DNA from: Mycolicibacterium sphagni
GTDB lineage: Bacteria > Actinomycetota > Actinomycetes > Mycobacteriales > Mycobacteriaceae
DNA: 64,000 bases
Direction: 5' to 3'
Assembly (NCBI RefSeq): GCF_013337765.1
Contig: NZ_VBSB01000035.1
Coordinates: 558,742-622,741, forward strand
The notes beneath the pieces are model-generated. The model made no database searches and was not told where the DNA came from. It worked only from the letters and a program-made list of their open reading frames with translations. The translations under genes and the position numbers were made by a program. This document shows positions 1 to 9,707 of this stretch, piece after piece. Within the stretch, counting starts at the first letter, position 1, and each line of letters starts with the position of its first letter.

Positions 1-44
1 CATCTGGTGCGACGACGCACCGCGACCTACCCGGAGGTCCCGTC

Positions 45-1037
45 GTGGTTGACGAATCCGACCACGGGCACGTCCCCGTCCTGCTGGAGCGCTGCGTCGA
101 GATCCTGGCTCCCGCGCTGGCCCGGCCGGGCGCCGTCCTCGTCGACGGCACCCTGGGCGCAGGCGGGCACGCCGAACGCTTTCTGACCCAGTTCCCCGAA
201 CTGCGACTGATCGGCCTCGACCGCGACCCGGGCGCGCTTGCGATCGCCGGGGCGCGGCTGGCCCCGTTCGCCGATCGACTCACCCTGGTCCACACCCGGT
301 ACGACGGCATCGCGGATGCACTGGCCGAAGCGGGTTACCCGACAACAGATTCGATCGACGGCGTGCTGCTGGACCTCGGAGTGTCCTCGATGCAGCTCGA
401 TCAGGTCGAGCGCGGGTTCGCCTATTCCAAGGACGCACCGCTGGACATGCGGATGGACACCGACGCCCCGCTGACGGCCGCGGAGATCCTCAACACCTAC
501 GACCGCGGCGCGCTGACCGACATCCTGCGCCGCTTCGGTGAGGAGAAGTTCGCCCACCGGATTGCGGGGCTGATCGTCGAGCAGCGCCAGAAGGCACCGT
601 TGTCCACCACCGGCGAGCTCGTCGAGATCATCTATCGCGGCATTCCGGCACCGGCCCGGCGCACCGGCGGTCATCCCGCCAAGCGGACGTTCCAGGCCCT
701 GCGGATCGCGGTCAATGCCGAGCTGGATTCGCTGTCCGAGGCCCTGCCGGCCGCGCTGGACGCACTGCGGCCCGGCGGGCGCATCGTGGTGATGGCCTAT
801 CAGTCGCTGGAGGACCGGATCGTCAAGACCACGTTCGCCGCGGCGACCGCCTCGCGGTCACCGGAGGGGCTCCCGATCGAACTGCCCGGCTACGAGCCGG
901 AATTCAGCGCGATCACCCGAGGTGCCGAACGTGCCGACGCCGAGGAAATCGAACGTAATCCGCGCAGTGCGCCGGTTCGGCTGCGGGCACTGCAACGTAT
1001 GACGCCGGGCAACGCGCGACGGGGAGGGAAGAGCTGA
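45..1037 (+). CDS. rsmH: 16S rRNA (cytosine-1402-N4)-methyltransferase RsmH (MraW)
   Basis: SAM-dependent enzyme that methylates N4 of C1402 in 16S rRNA, acting in the cytoplasm on the small subunit. The N-terminal half carries the SAM-binding motif DGTLGAGGHAERF (about residues 30-42). Further conserved blocks are LLDLGVSSMQLD, RGFAYSKDAPLDMRMD and, near residue 250, AYQSLEDRIVK. The 330-residue length is normal for the family. The GTG at 45 lies after a GGAGG at 32-36; the frame stays open to the left edge, so an upstream start cannot be excluded. It opens the division/cell-wall operon and overlaps the next gene by one base. Identity is very secure. Confidence 0.95.
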   Translation: MVDESDHGHVPVLLERCVEILAPALARPGAVLVDGTLGAGGHAERFLTQFPELRLIGLDRDPGALAIAGARLAPFADRLTLVHTRYDGIADALAEAGYPTTDSIDGVLLDLGVSSMQLDQVERGFAYSKDAPLDMRMDTDAPLTAAEILNTYDRGALTDILRRFGEEKFAHRIAGLIVEQRQKAPLSTTGELVEIIYRGIPAPARRTGGHPAKRTFQALRIAVNAELDSLSEALPAALDALRPGGRIVVMAYQSLEDRIVKTTFAAATASRSPEGLPIELPGYEPEFSAITRGAERADAEEIERNPRSAPVRLRALQRMTPGNARRGGKS

Positions 1038-2173
1038 TGAAGGTCGGGCGCAAGCCAGCGGGTCCGGGGGATCGCGGAGCGGCGAAGGCAGAAGTCAAGA
1101 AGGACAAGAAGGCTGGGGCCCCGAAGAAGGCGTCCAAGGCGAAGGCCGGCACGTCCACGGTACACCGCCGCAGTGCCGAGACTCCGGCGCGCAGCGGACG
1201 CGCCACAGCACGGCGGCCCCACGAGCCGCGCGGGCTGCGGCAGGGCCCGCAGACCGCACCCGTCGCACGGCCTGCCGAACGCCCGGCACGGGCCAAGAAC
1301 GTCAGCCAGGCCAAGGCCCGCGCAAAGGCCCGTAAAGCCAAGGCCCCCAGGATTGTTCGGCCGCCATTACGCGAGCGGCTGATTGCCCGCCTGGCCACCG
1401 TCGATCTGCGTCCGCAGACGCTGATGGCGAAGGTCCCGTTCGTGGTCCTGGTCATCGGATCGCTCGGCGTCGGGCTGGCTGTCACGCTGTGGCTGTCAAC
1501 CGATGCCGCGCAGCGCTCCTATCAGTTGGGCTCCGCGCGCTCCACCAACGAGGCGCTGTCCCAGCAGAAGGAAGCCCTCGAACGCGATGTGCTGGAGGCC
1601 GAATCCGCGCCAGCGCTAGCCGAATCCGCGCGCAACCTGGGCATGATCCCGTCCAAGGACACCGCGCATCTGGTGCAGGACCCGTCGGGCAACTGGACCG
1701 TGGTCGGCAAGCCCAAGCCCGCCGAAGGCGCACCGCCGCCACCGCTGAACAACAAGCTGCCTGACGCCGTGCCGCAGCCCCCGGCCGCGCCGATTCCGGC
1801 AGCCGTCACGCCGAAGCCGGGCAGTTCGCCGGAGGTTCCCGTGCGTGTCGTACCCACACCGCTTCCTGCGCTGCCGTTCAATGGTGCAGTGACCCTGCCA
1901 CCTGGCGCCCTGACCCTCCCGCCCGGCACGGTTCTGCCCCCGGGCTCGGTTCTGCCGCCCAGTGCGCAGGCTTTGCCCGGCGTGGCGCCATTGCCCGGCA
2001 TCCTGGCGACGGCCCCGATCGCGCCGCCACCGGCAGGCGTGCTGGCAGTGCCCGCCCAGGCCCCCGCCGTCGCTCCCGCGCCTGCCGATGCCGCCCCGCC
2101 GGTGTTGACGCCTGATGTCGCACCCGGCGCGCCGATCGCACCTGTTGCGCCCGGCGGGATCATCGGGCAGTGA
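1037..2173 (+). CDS. FtsL-like proline-rich division membrane protein
   Basis: Bitopic membrane protein in the ftsL position between rsmH and pbpB. The first 130 residues are extremely Lys/Arg/Ala-rich and would be cytoplasmic. One transmembrane helix follows at about 134-154 (around VPFVVLVIGSLGVGL). Next comes a short coiled coil (STNEALSQQKEALERDV) and then an NLGM(I)P segment like the FtsL/DivIC-type C-terminus. The last 150 residues are an Ala/Pro-rich tail. The family is known from mycobacteria (Rv2164c-like) and, by position and architecture, should join FtsQ in the divisome. The ATG overlaps the rsmH stop (ATGA-type junction). The direct role is inferred from architecture and position. 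Confidence 0.8.
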   Translation: MKVGRKPAGPGDRGAAKAEVKKDKKAGAPKKASKAKAGTSTVHRRSAETPARSGRATARRPHEPRGLRQGPQTAPVARPAERPARAKNVSQAKARAKARKAKAPRIVRPPLRERLIARLATVDLRPQTLMAKVPFVVLVIGSLGVGLAVTLWLSTDAAQRSYQLGSARSTNEALSQQKEALERDVLEAESAPALAESARNLGMIPSKDTAHLVQDPSGNWTVVGKPKPAEGAPPPPLNNKLPDAVPQPPAAPIPAAVTPKPGSSPEVPVRVVPTPLPALPFNGAVTLPPGALTLPPGTVLPPGSVLPPSAQALPGVAPLPGILATAPIAPPPAGVLAVPAQAPAVAPAPADAAPPVLTPDVAPGAPIAPVAPGGIIGQ

Positions 2174-4119
2174 GCCGACGGGACAAGTCCGACAAGGCAA
2201 CCGGACCAGCCAAGGCCACGCGGGCGCGCACCCGGGTGGTCAAGACCCAGCCCGAGGCCGGGCAGGGCCGGTCGGCCAAGGCGCGTCGTACCCGCGAGCT
2301 GGTCGAAAGTGGCAGCCGGACAGCGTCATTCATGTTCCGCCACCGGGCAGGCAATATCGTCATCTTCCTCGCACTCGGGGTCGCCGCGGTCCAGCTGTTC
2401 AACCTCCAGGTTCCGCAGGCGGCCGGCCTTCGCGCCGAGGCCGCCGGCCAGCTCAAGGTGACCGATGTCGAAAAGGCCGTCCGCGGCAGCATCGTCGACC
2501 GCAACTTCGACAAGCTCGCGTTCACCATCGAGGCCAGGGCGCTGACCTTCCAGCCTGCCAAGATCCGCAAGCAGCTGGCCGAGGCCAAGGAGAAGTCGCC
2601 CGCCGCACCGGATCCCGACAAGCGGCTCACCCAGATCGCCACCGAGGTGGCGGCCAAGCTCAACAACAAGCCCGACGCGGCCACGCTGCTGAAGAAACTG
2701 CGCAGCAACGAGACCTTCGTCTACCTCGCCCGCGCCGTCGATCCGGCGATCGCGTCCGCCATCACCAAGAAGTTCCCCGAGATCGGCGCCGAACGCCAGG
2801 ACCTTCGCCAATACCCCGGAGGCGCGTTGGCGGCCAACCTCGTCGGCGGTATCGACTGGGACGGCCACGGCCTGCTCGGCCTCGAGGACTCGATGGACGG
2901 CAAGCTGTCGGGCACTGACGGCTCCATCACCTACGACCGCGGTTCCGACGGCGTCGTCATACCCGGCAGCTACCGCAACAAGCACGACGCCGTCAACGGC
3001 TCGACCATCCAGCTCACCATCGACGACGACATCCAGTACTACGTCCAGCAGCAGGTCCAGCAGGCTAAGGACATGTCTGGCGCCAAGGACGTCTCGGCTG
3101 TGGTGCTGGACGCGAAAACCGGTGAGGTGCTTGCGATGTCGAACGACAACACCTTCGACCCCAGCCAGGACATCGGGCGCCAGCAGGACAAGCAGATGGG
3201 CAACCTGGCGGTCACGTCGCCCTATGAGCCGGGATCGGTCAACAAGATCGTCACCGCCTCATCGGTGATCGAGTATGGGCTGTCGAACCCGGATGAGGTG
3301 CTTCAGGTACCCGGCTCGATCAACATGGGCGGCGTCACCGTCGGCGACGCGTGGAACCACGGCGTGATGCCGTACACCACCACCGGCGTGTTCGGGAAGT
3401 CCTCCAACGTCGGCACCCTGATGTTGGCTCAGCGCATCGGGCCGGAGCGTTACTACGACATGCTCGGCAAGTTCGGGCTCGGCCAGCGCACAGGAGTCGG
3501 CCTGCCCGGCGAGAGCGCGGGCCTGGTGCCGCCGATCGACCAGTGGTCGGGCAGCACGTTCTCCAACCTGCCCATCGGACAGGGTCTTTCGATGACCCTG
3601 CTGCAGATGACCGGGATGTACCAGACCATCGCCAATGACGGGGTGCGTATCCCGCCGCGAATCGTCAAGGCCACCATCGCTGCCGACGGCACTCGCACGG
3701 AAGAGCCGCAGCCAGCCGGTATCCGGGTGGTCGCCCCCGAGACGGCGCGTACGGTGCGGAACATGTTCCGCGCCATCGTGCAGCGCGACCCGATGGGATA
3801 TCAGCAGGGCACGGGGGCGCCCGCGGCTGTCGACGGCTACCAGATCGCCGGCAAGACCGGCACCGCACAGCAGATCAACCCGGCCTGCGGCTGCTACTAC
3901 AGCGATGTCTACTGGATCACCTTCGCCGGTATGGCGCCCGCCGACGATCCCCGCTACGTCATCGGCATCATGATGAACAACCCGCAGCGCAACCCGGACG
4001 GCACACCAGGCCACTCGGCCGCACCGCTGTTCCACAACATCGCCGCCTGGCTGCTGCAGCGCCAGAACATACCGCTGTCGGCCGACCCGGGCCCGCCGCT
4101 GATCCTGCAGGCCACATAG
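2170..4119 (+). CDS. pbpB: Septal peptidoglycan transpeptidase PBP3/FtsI (class B PBP)
   Basis: Crosslinks septal peptidoglycan as the class B penicillin-binding protein of the divisome, paired with the FtsW polymerase. A basic N-terminus precedes one transmembrane segment (about 58-76, around NIVIFLALGVAAVQLF). A PBP dimerisation region and the C-terminal transpeptidase domain follow. The active-site boxes are visible: SVNK (in YEPGSVNKI), SSN (in GKSSNVGT) and KTG (in AGKTGTAQ). Length 649 residues suits mycobacterial PbpB. The GTG start overlaps the upstream stop by 4 bp, implying translational coupling. Confidence 0.96.
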   Translation: MSRRDKSDKATGPAKATRARTRVVKTQPEAGQGRSAKARRTRELVESGSRTASFMFRHRAGNIVIFLALGVAAVQLFNLQVPQAAGLRAEAAGQLKVTDVEKAVRGSIVDRNFDKLAFTIEARALTFQPAKIRKQLAEAKEKSPAAPDPDKRLTQIATEVAAKLNNKPDAATLLKKLRSNETFVYLARAVDPAIASAITKKFPEIGAERQDLRQYPGGALAANLVGGIDWDGHGLLGLEDSMDGKLSGTDGSITYDRGSDGVVIPGSYRNKHDAVNGSTIQLTIDDDIQYYVQQQVQQAKDMSGAKDVSAVVLDAKTGEVLAMSNDNTFDPSQDIGRQQDKQMGNLAVTSPYEPGSVNKIVTASSVIEYGLSNPDEVLQVPGSINMGGVTVGDAWNHGVMPYTTTGVFGKSSNVGTLMLAQRIGPERYYDMLGKFGLGQRTGVGLPGESAGLVPPIDQWSGSTFSNLPIGQGLSMTLLQMTGMYQTIANDGVRIPPRIVKATIAADGTRTEEPQPAGIRVVAPETARTVRNMFRAIVQRDPMGYQQGTGAPAAVDGYQIAGKTGTAQQINPACGCYYSDVYWITFAGMAPADDPRYVIGIMMNNPQRNPDGTPGHSAAPLFHNIAAWLLQRQNIPLSADPGPPLILQAT

Positions 4120-4141
4120 CAGTCCGAGCCCGGTTGCTCGG

Positions 4142-4147
4142 TAGGGT
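4142..4147 (+). promoter_or_regulatory. Possible -10 element for a leaderless murE transcript
   Basis: TAGGGT sits 9 bases before the murE ATG (4157) in the only gap of note (37 bp) in the first part of the cell-wall cluster. No Shine-Dalgarno is visible in between, so a transcript starting at or next to the ATG would be leaderless, as is common in mycobacteria. No convincing -35 is seen. This is inference from spacing. Confidence 0.35.
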
Positions 4148-4156
4148 GACAACCCG

Positions 4157-5698
4157 ATGACCAATGCCCTGCGGCCAAGCTCCACTCCGGCGCTGACCCT
4201 GCCGACGCTGGCCGCCCGGGTCGGCGCGGTGCCCGCCGCCGGTGGTGTCGCTCCCGAGGTGCGGATCACCGGCGTGACCCTGCGCGGCCAGGACGCACTG
4301 GCAGGCGACCTGTTCGCCGCGCTACCCGGCTCGTCCTCGCACGGCGCCGAATACACCGGAACCGCCATCGAGGGCGGTGCCGTCGCGGTCCTCACCGACG
4401 CCGAAGGGCTGGCCGTCATCCACCGCAGGCTCGGCGCGCCGACGCCGATCCCGGTTCTGGTGCATCCGGCCCCCCGTTCGGTGCTCGGTGAACTCGCGGC
4501 GGCGGTCTACGGCCACCCGTCGGACCGGGTGGTCGTCATCGGTGTCACCGGCACGTCCGGCAAGACGACCACGACCCACCTGGTCGAGGCCGGTCTGCAA
4601 TCGGCCGACCGCACACCCGGCCTGATCGGCACCGTCGGCGTCCGGATCGCCGGCGCCGACGTCCCCAGCGCGCTGACCACCCCGGAGGCCCCGGCCCTGC
4701 AGGCACTGCTGGCGGTGATGGCCGAGCGCGGCGTCGACACCGCCGTCATGGAGGTCTCCAGCCACGCGCTCGAGCTGGGCCGCACCGACGGCATCCGATT
4801 CGCGGCAGGCGGGTTCACCAACCTGTCCCGCGACCACCTCGACTTCCATCCCACGATGGCGGCCTATTTCGAAGCCAAGGCCCGGCTGTTCGACCCGGCC
4901 TCGTCCGCGCACGCCGCGGTCTCGGTGATCTGTGTCGACGACGACGCGGGCCGGGAGATGGCCCGCCGCGCCGACCGGGCGGTGACGGTGTCCGCCGAAG
5001 GCCATCCGGCGAACTGGCGGGCCGAAGACCTCGTCGTGCTCGACGGCGGTGCGCAGGAATTCACCGCGGTGGACCCCGCCGGTGTGCACCACCGGCTGCG
5101 GATCCGCCTGCCAGGCCGCTACAACGTCGCCAACGCGCTGCTGGCGCTGGCGCTGCTGGACGCCGTCGGGGTGTCGCCGGAACAGGCCGCCCCCGGGCTG
5201 CGCGACGCCGCGGTACCCGGCCGGCTGGAACCCATCGAGCGCGGGCAGGACTTCCTGGCGGTCGTCGACTACGCGCACAAGCCCGGTGCACTGCAGGCGG
5301 TGCTGGAGACCCTCAAGCCGTCGCAAGGCCGGCTGGCCGTGGTGTTCGGCGCCGGCGGCGACCGCGATCCCGGTAAGCGAGAACCCATGGGCCGCATCGC
5401 TGCTGAGCTCGCCGACCTGGTGATCGTCACCGACGACAACCCCCGCGACGAGGATCCCGCGAGCATTCGGGCGGCGATCCTGGCCGGCGCCGGGCAGGGC
5501 GAGCCCGCCGAAGTCGTCGAGATCGGGGACCGCCGCGCTGCGATCCGGCACGCCGTGGCCTGGGCCCGCGGCGGCGACGTCGTGGTGATCGCGGGCAAGG
5601 GGCACGAGAAGGGACAGACGGCGGCGGGCCAGACCCGGCCGTTCGACGATCGTGCGGAGCTCGCCGCCGCCCTCGACGAGCGGGGTGCGGGCCGATGA
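4157..5698 (+). CDS. murE: UDP-MurNAc-L-Ala-D-Glu:meso-diaminopimelate ligase MurE
   Basis: Cytoplasmic Mur ligase adding meso-diaminopimelate to UDP-MurNAc-dipeptide with ATP. The P-loop GVTGTSGKTTTT lies near residue 130. The Mur central-domain and C-terminal ligase blocks follow, including the carbamylated-lysine region and the DNPRDEDP motif, whose DNPR is the signature of diaminopimelate- rather than lysine-adding MurE. This fits the mycobacterial A1-gamma wall. Length 513 residues is typical. It overlaps murF by 4 bp. Confidence 0.96.
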   Translation: MTNALRPSSTPALTLPTLAARVGAVPAAGGVAPEVRITGVTLRGQDALAGDLFAALPGSSSHGAEYTGTAIEGGAVAVLTDAEGLAVIHRRLGAPTPIPVLVHPAPRSVLGELAAAVYGHPSDRVVVIGVTGTSGKTTTTHLVEAGLQSADRTPGLIGTVGVRIAGADVPSALTTPEAPALQALLAVMAERGVDTAVMEVSSHALELGRTDGIRFAAGGFTNLSRDHLDFHPTMAAYFEAKARLFDPASSAHAAVSVICVDDDAGREMARRADRAVTVSAEGHPANWRAEDLVVLDGGAQEFTAVDPAGVHHRLRIRLPGRYNVANALLALALLDAVGVSPEQAAPGLRDAAVPGRLEPIERGQDFLAVVDYAHKPGALQAVLETLKPSQGRLAVVFGAGGDRDPGKREPMGRIAAELADLVIVTDDNPRDEDPASIRAAILAGAGQGEPAEVVEIGDRRAAIRHAVAWARGGDVVVIAGKGHEKGQTAAGQTRPFDDRAELAAALDERGAGR

Positions 5699-7170
5699 TC
5701 GCGCTGACCGTCGCGCAGATCGCCGAGATCGTCGGGGGCGAACTGGCCGACATCAGCCCCGAGGAGGCCGCCCGGCGGACGGTCACCGGAACCGTCGAGT
5801 TCGATTCGCGCAAGGTCAGTCAGGGCGGACTTTTTCTGGCGCTGCCCGGTGCGCGTACCGACGGCCACGACTTCGCCAGGGGCGCCGTCGACGCCGGTGC
5901 CGTGGCGGTGCTCGCCGCGCGCGCGGTCGGGGTGCCCGCGATCGTCGTGCCGCCGGCAGCAGCCACCGACGCCGACGCCGGGGTGCTCGAGCACGACGTC
6001 GACGGCTCGGGTGCGGCCGTGCTGGCCGCGCTGGCCAAACTGGCCGCGGCGGTCGCCGCCGAACTGGTCGCCGGCGGGCTGACGATCGTCGGGGTCACCG
6101 GATCGTCGGGCAAGACGTCGACGAAGGATCTGATCGCCGCGGTGCTGCGCCCGCTGGGCGAGGTGGTGGCACCACCGGGCTCGTTCAACAACGAGCTTGG
6201 GCATCCCTGGACTGTCCTGCGCGCGACGGAGGACACCGACTATCTGGTTCTGGAGATGTCCGCGCGGCACCCCGGCAATATCGCGGCACTGGCGGCGATC
6301 GCCCCGCCGTCGATCGCGGTGGTGCTCAACGTCGGTACCGCCCACCTCGGCGAGTTCGGCTCGCGGGAGATCATCGCGGCCACGAAAGGCGAACTGGTAG
6401 AGGCAGTTCCGGCTTCGGGGGTGGCGATCCTCAACGCCGACGACGCGATGGTGGCCGCGATGGCGCAGCGAACCGCGGCCCGGGTGGTCCGGGTCGGGCA
6501 GTCCGAGAGCGCCGACATCCGGGCGGTGGACGTCGAACTCGACGACCTGGCCCGGCCCCGTTTCCTGTTGGTGAGCGCGGCCGGCACCGCGGATGTGCGC
6601 CTGGCCGTGCACGGCGAGCATCAGGTCGGCAATGCGCTGAGCGCGGCCGCCGTGGCACTCGAATGCGGGGCGACACCCGAGCAGGTCGCCACCGCGCTGG
6701 CCACCGCGGGCCCGGCGTCGCGGCATCGCATGGAGGTGCACGTCCGGGCGGACGGGGTGACCGTCGTCAACGACGCCTACAACGCCAACCCCGACTCGAT
6801 GAAGGCCGGCCTGCAGGCGCTGGCGGTGATGGCACGACGTCAGAACAAGCGCAGTTGGGCCGTGCTCGGTGAGATGGCGGAACTGGGGGACTCCTCGATT
6901 ACCGAGCATGATCGTGTCGGTCGACTCGCCGTGCGCTTAGATATCAGTCGACTCGTCGTCGTCGGAACCGGGAGGGCCATGAACGCCATGCACCATGGGG
7001 CGGTCATGGAGGGATCCTGGGGTTCGGAGTCCGCCATGGTCGACGATGCCGACGCTGCCCTGGAATTGCTGCGCGCCGAACTGCAGCCCGGTGACGTCGT
7101 CCTGGTCAAGGCGTCGAACTCCGCGGGCCTGGGGGCGCTGGCCGAAGCGCTGCTGGACGGCGCCTCATGA
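5695..7170 (+). CDS. murF: UDP-MurNAc-tripeptide:D-Ala-D-Ala ligase MurF
   Basis: Adds D-Ala-D-Ala to UDP-MurNAc-tripeptide, completing the cytoplasmic pentapeptide precursor. The P-loop is GVTGSSGKTSTKD (about residue 132). It also shows the MurF-type FNNELGHPWTVL and VVNDAYNANPDSMKA blocks in the central and C-terminal domains. Length 491 residues is normal. The ATG overlaps the murE stop and the 3' end overlaps mraY, so the three should be translated as a coupled set. Confidence 0.96.
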   Translation: MIALTVAQIAEIVGGELADISPEEAARRTVTGTVEFDSRKVSQGGLFLALPGARTDGHDFARGAVDAGAVAVLAARAVGVPAIVVPPAAATDADAGVLEHDVDGSGAAVLAALAKLAAAVAAELVAGGLTIVGVTGSSGKTSTKDLIAAVLRPLGEVVAPPGSFNNELGHPWTVLRATEDTDYLVLEMSARHPGNIAALAAIAPPSIAVVLNVGTAHLGEFGSREIIAATKGELVEAVPASGVAILNADDAMVAAMAQRTAARVVRVGQSESADIRAVDVELDDLARPRFLLVSAAGTADVRLAVHGEHQVGNALSAAAVALECGATPEQVATALATAGPASRHRMEVHVRADGVTVVNDAYNANPDSMKAGLQALAVMARRQNKRSWAVLGEMAELGDSSITEHDRVGRLAVRLDISRLVVVGTGRAMNAMHHGAVMEGSWGSESAMVDDADAALELLRAELQPGDVVLVKASNSAGLGALAEALLDGAS

Positions 7171-8246
7171 GACTGATCCTGATCGCCGTCGGCATCTCGC
7201 TGGCGGTGTCGATCCTGCTGACCCCCGCGCTCATCAGGCTGTTCACCCGCCAGGGCCTGGGCCACGAGATCCGTGAGGACGGCCCGCCGAGTCACAAGAC
7301 CAAGCGCGGCACACCGTCGATGGGCGGCGTCGCGATCCTGGCGGGCATCTGGGCCGGCTACTTCGGCACCCACCTGGTCGGCCTCGCCCTCGACGGGGAC
7401 GGCCCGTCGGCCTCCGGGCTGCTGGTGCTCGGCCTGGCCACCGCCCTTGGTGCGGTCGGCTTCGTCGACGACCTGATCAAGATCCGGCGCTCCCGCAACC
7501 TCGGCCTGAACAAGACAGCCAAGACCGTCGGGCAGCTCAGCGCCGCAGTGCTGTTCGGCATCCTCGTGCTGCAGTTCCGCAACGCCGACGGGCTGACCCC
7601 GGGTAGCCCTGAGCTGTCCTATGTGCGGGAGATCGCCACCGTCACCCTGAGCTCGGCGGTGTTCGTGCTGTTCTGTGTGGTCATCGTCAGTGCCTGGTCC
7701 AACGCGGTGAATTTCACCGACGGCCTCGACGGGCTGGCCGGCGGAAGCATGGCGATGGTCAGCGCCGCCTACGTGCTGATCACGTTCTGGCAGTACCGCA
7801 ACGCCTGCGCCACCGCCCCCGGGCTGGGCTGCTACAACGTGCGCGATCCGCTGGACCTGGCGCTGCTGGCCGCCGCGACGGCCGGGGCGTGCATCGGATT
7901 CCTGTGGTGGAATGCCGCACCCGCCAAGATCTTCATGGGCGACACCGGATCGCTGGCGCTGGGCGGCATGATCGCCGGGCTGTCGGTCACCAGCCGCACC
8001 GAGGTGCTGGCGGTTGTGCTCGGCGCGCTGTTCGTCGCCGAGGTGACCTCGGTGGTGGTGCAGATCCTGGCCTTCCGAACTACCGGGCGCCGGGTGTTCC
8101 GAATGGCGCCGTTCCACCACCATTTCGAGCTGGTCGGCTGGGCCGAGACGACGGTGATCATCCGGTTCTGGCTGCTCACCGCCATCGCCTGCGGGCTCGG
8201 GGTGGCCTTGTTCTACGGCGAGTGGCTGTCGGCCATCGGGGCCTGA
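7167..8246 (+). CDS. mraY: Phospho-MurNAc-pentapeptide translocase MraY (MurX)
   Basis: Integral membrane enzyme transferring phospho-MurNAc-pentapeptide to undecaprenyl (decaprenyl) phosphate to form lipid I. About ten hydrophobic segments are visible. Family signatures are present: the DDL(I)K loop (FVDDLIKI), NFTDGLDGLAGG with its catalytic Asp, and the HHHFELVGW histidine block. Length 359 residues matches mycobacterial MurX. It starts inside the last codons of murF, and murD begins two bases after its stop codon. Confidence 0.97.
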   Translation: MRLILIAVGISLAVSILLTPALIRLFTRQGLGHEIREDGPPSHKTKRGTPSMGGVAILAGIWAGYFGTHLVGLALDGDGPSASGLLVLGLATALGAVGFVDDLIKIRRSRNLGLNKTAKTVGQLSAAVLFGILVLQFRNADGLTPGSPELSYVREIATVTLSSAVFVLFCVVIVSAWSNAVNFTDGLDGLAGGSMAMVSAAYVLITFWQYRNACATAPGLGCYNVRDPLDLALLAAATAGACIGFLWWNAAPAKIFMGDTGSLALGGMIAGLSVTSRTEVLAVVLGALFVAEVTSVVVQILAFRTTGRRVFRMAPFHHHFELVGWAETTVIIRFWLLTAIACGLGVALFYGEWLSAIGA

Positions 8247-8247
8247 C

Positions 8248-9702
8248 ATGCAGCCCGGCCTGGAGGAACTCACCTCGGGGGCGCAGGTACTGGTCACCGG
8301 CGCCGGCATCACCGGTCGTGCGATCGTGGCGGCGTTGGCGTCGTGGGACGTCGAGATTCAGGTCTGCGACGACAACGCCGAGTCATTGAAAGCGTTGGCA
8401 GCCAACGGTATTCGAACCATTGCGCCGGCTGAGGCAGTCGTTGCGATCGACGGTTTCACCCTGGTGGTCACCAGCCCCGGCTTCCCACCGACTGCGCCGG
8501 TGCTGGCCGCGGCCGCCGCGGCCGGCATCCCGATCTGGGGTGACGTCGAGCTGGCCTGGCGCCTGGACGCGGCGGGCCACTACGGGCCACCACGGCGCTG
8601 GCTTGTCGTCACCGGCACCAACGGCAAGACCACCACCACCTCGATGCTGCACTCCATGCTGGTCGCTGACGGCCGCCGCGCGGTGTTGTGCGGCAACATC
8701 GGCGACCCGGTGCTCGATGTGCTTGGCGAGCCGGCCGACCTGCTGGCCGTGGAACTGTCCAGCTTCCAATTGTTCTGGGCACCGTCCCTGCGCCCGGAGG
8801 CGGGCGTCGTGCTCAATATCGCCGAAGATCACCTCGACTGGCACGGCTCGATGGATGCGTACGCCCTTGCCAAGGCGCGCGCGCTCGATGGCCGCGTCGC
8901 GGTCGTCGGGCTCGATGACCCGGTGGCGGGCAGCCTCCTTCCGCGTGCCGCCGCGCCGGTCAAGGTCGGTTTCCGGCTCGGCGAGCCGGCGGCGGGCGAA
9001 CTGGGCGTCCATGAGGGGATGCTCGTCGACCGGGCGTTCGCCCGCGACGTCCAGCTGGCTCCGGTCGCGTCGATCCGGGTTGCCGGCCCGGTCGGTGTGC
9101 TCGACGCGCTGGGTGCGGCCGCGCTGGCCAGGGCTGTCGGCGTGGCACCCGCGTCGATCGCGGACGCGCTGGCCGGCTTCCGGGTCGGCAGGCACCGCGC
9201 CGAACGGGTGGCCGTCGTCGACGGCGTCACCTACGTCGACGACTCCAAGGCCACCAACCCGCACGCCGCCCAGGCGTCGGTGTTGGCCTACCCGCGAGTG
9301 GTGTGGGTAGCCGGCGGCCTGCTCAAGGGCGCTTCCGTTGACGAGATGGTCGTCCACGTCGCGGATCGGCTGGTCGGAGCGGTGCTGATCGGCCGCGATC
9401 GTGCGGTGGTTGCCGAGGCGTTATCGCGACACGCGCCCGATGTCCCTGTCATCGAGGTTGTGACACGAGAGGATGCAGTGGTGCATGAGACCACTGTTAC
9501 TCATGAGACTCGAGTGGTCGACGCCTCCGGGCCCGGCCTGGGTGCCCGGGTGATGACCGAGGTCATCGCTGCTGCGGACAGCCTGGCTCGAACCGGTGAC
9601 ACGGTGCTGCTGGCTCCCGCCGGGGCGTCGTTCGACCAGTTCGCCGGCTACGCCGACCGTGGCGATACGTTCGCCGCCGCCGTGCGCGCCGCGGCCCGGT
9701 AG
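8248..9702 (+). CDS. murD: UDP-MurNAc-L-Ala:D-glutamate ligase MurD
   Basis: Adds D-glutamate to UDP-MurNAc-L-alanine in the cytoplasm. The N-terminal Rossmann-like domain begins with VLVTGAGITGRA. The ATP site is VVTGTNGKTTTTSML (about residue 128). Central-domain EDHLDWHGSM and C-terminal YVDDSKATNPHA motifs are typical of MurD. The 484-residue length is usual for actinobacteria. The MurD stop and ftsW start are 5 bp apart. Confidence 0.96.
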   Translation: MQPGLEELTSGAQVLVTGAGITGRAIVAALASWDVEIQVCDDNAESLKALAANGIRTIAPAEAVVAIDGFTLVVTSPGFPPTAPVLAAAAAAGIPIWGDVELAWRLDAAGHYGPPRRWLVVTGTNGKTTTTSMLHSMLVADGRRAVLCGNIGDPVLDVLGEPADLLAVELSSFQLFWAPSLRPEAGVVLNIAEDHLDWHGSMDAYALAKARALDGRVAVVGLDDPVAGSLLPRAAAPVKVGFRLGEPAAGELGVHEGMLVDRAFARDVQLAPVASIRVAGPVGVLDALGAAALARAVGVAPASIADALAGFRVGRHRAERVAVVDGVTYVDDSKATNPHAAQASVLAYPRVVWVAGGLLKGASVDEMVVHVADRLVGAVLIGRDRAVVAEALSRHAPDVPVIEVVTREDAVVHETTVTHETRVVDASGPGLGARVMTEVIAAADSLARTGDTVLLAPAGASFDQFAGYADRGDTFAAAVRAAAR

Positions 9703-9707
9703 TCGCC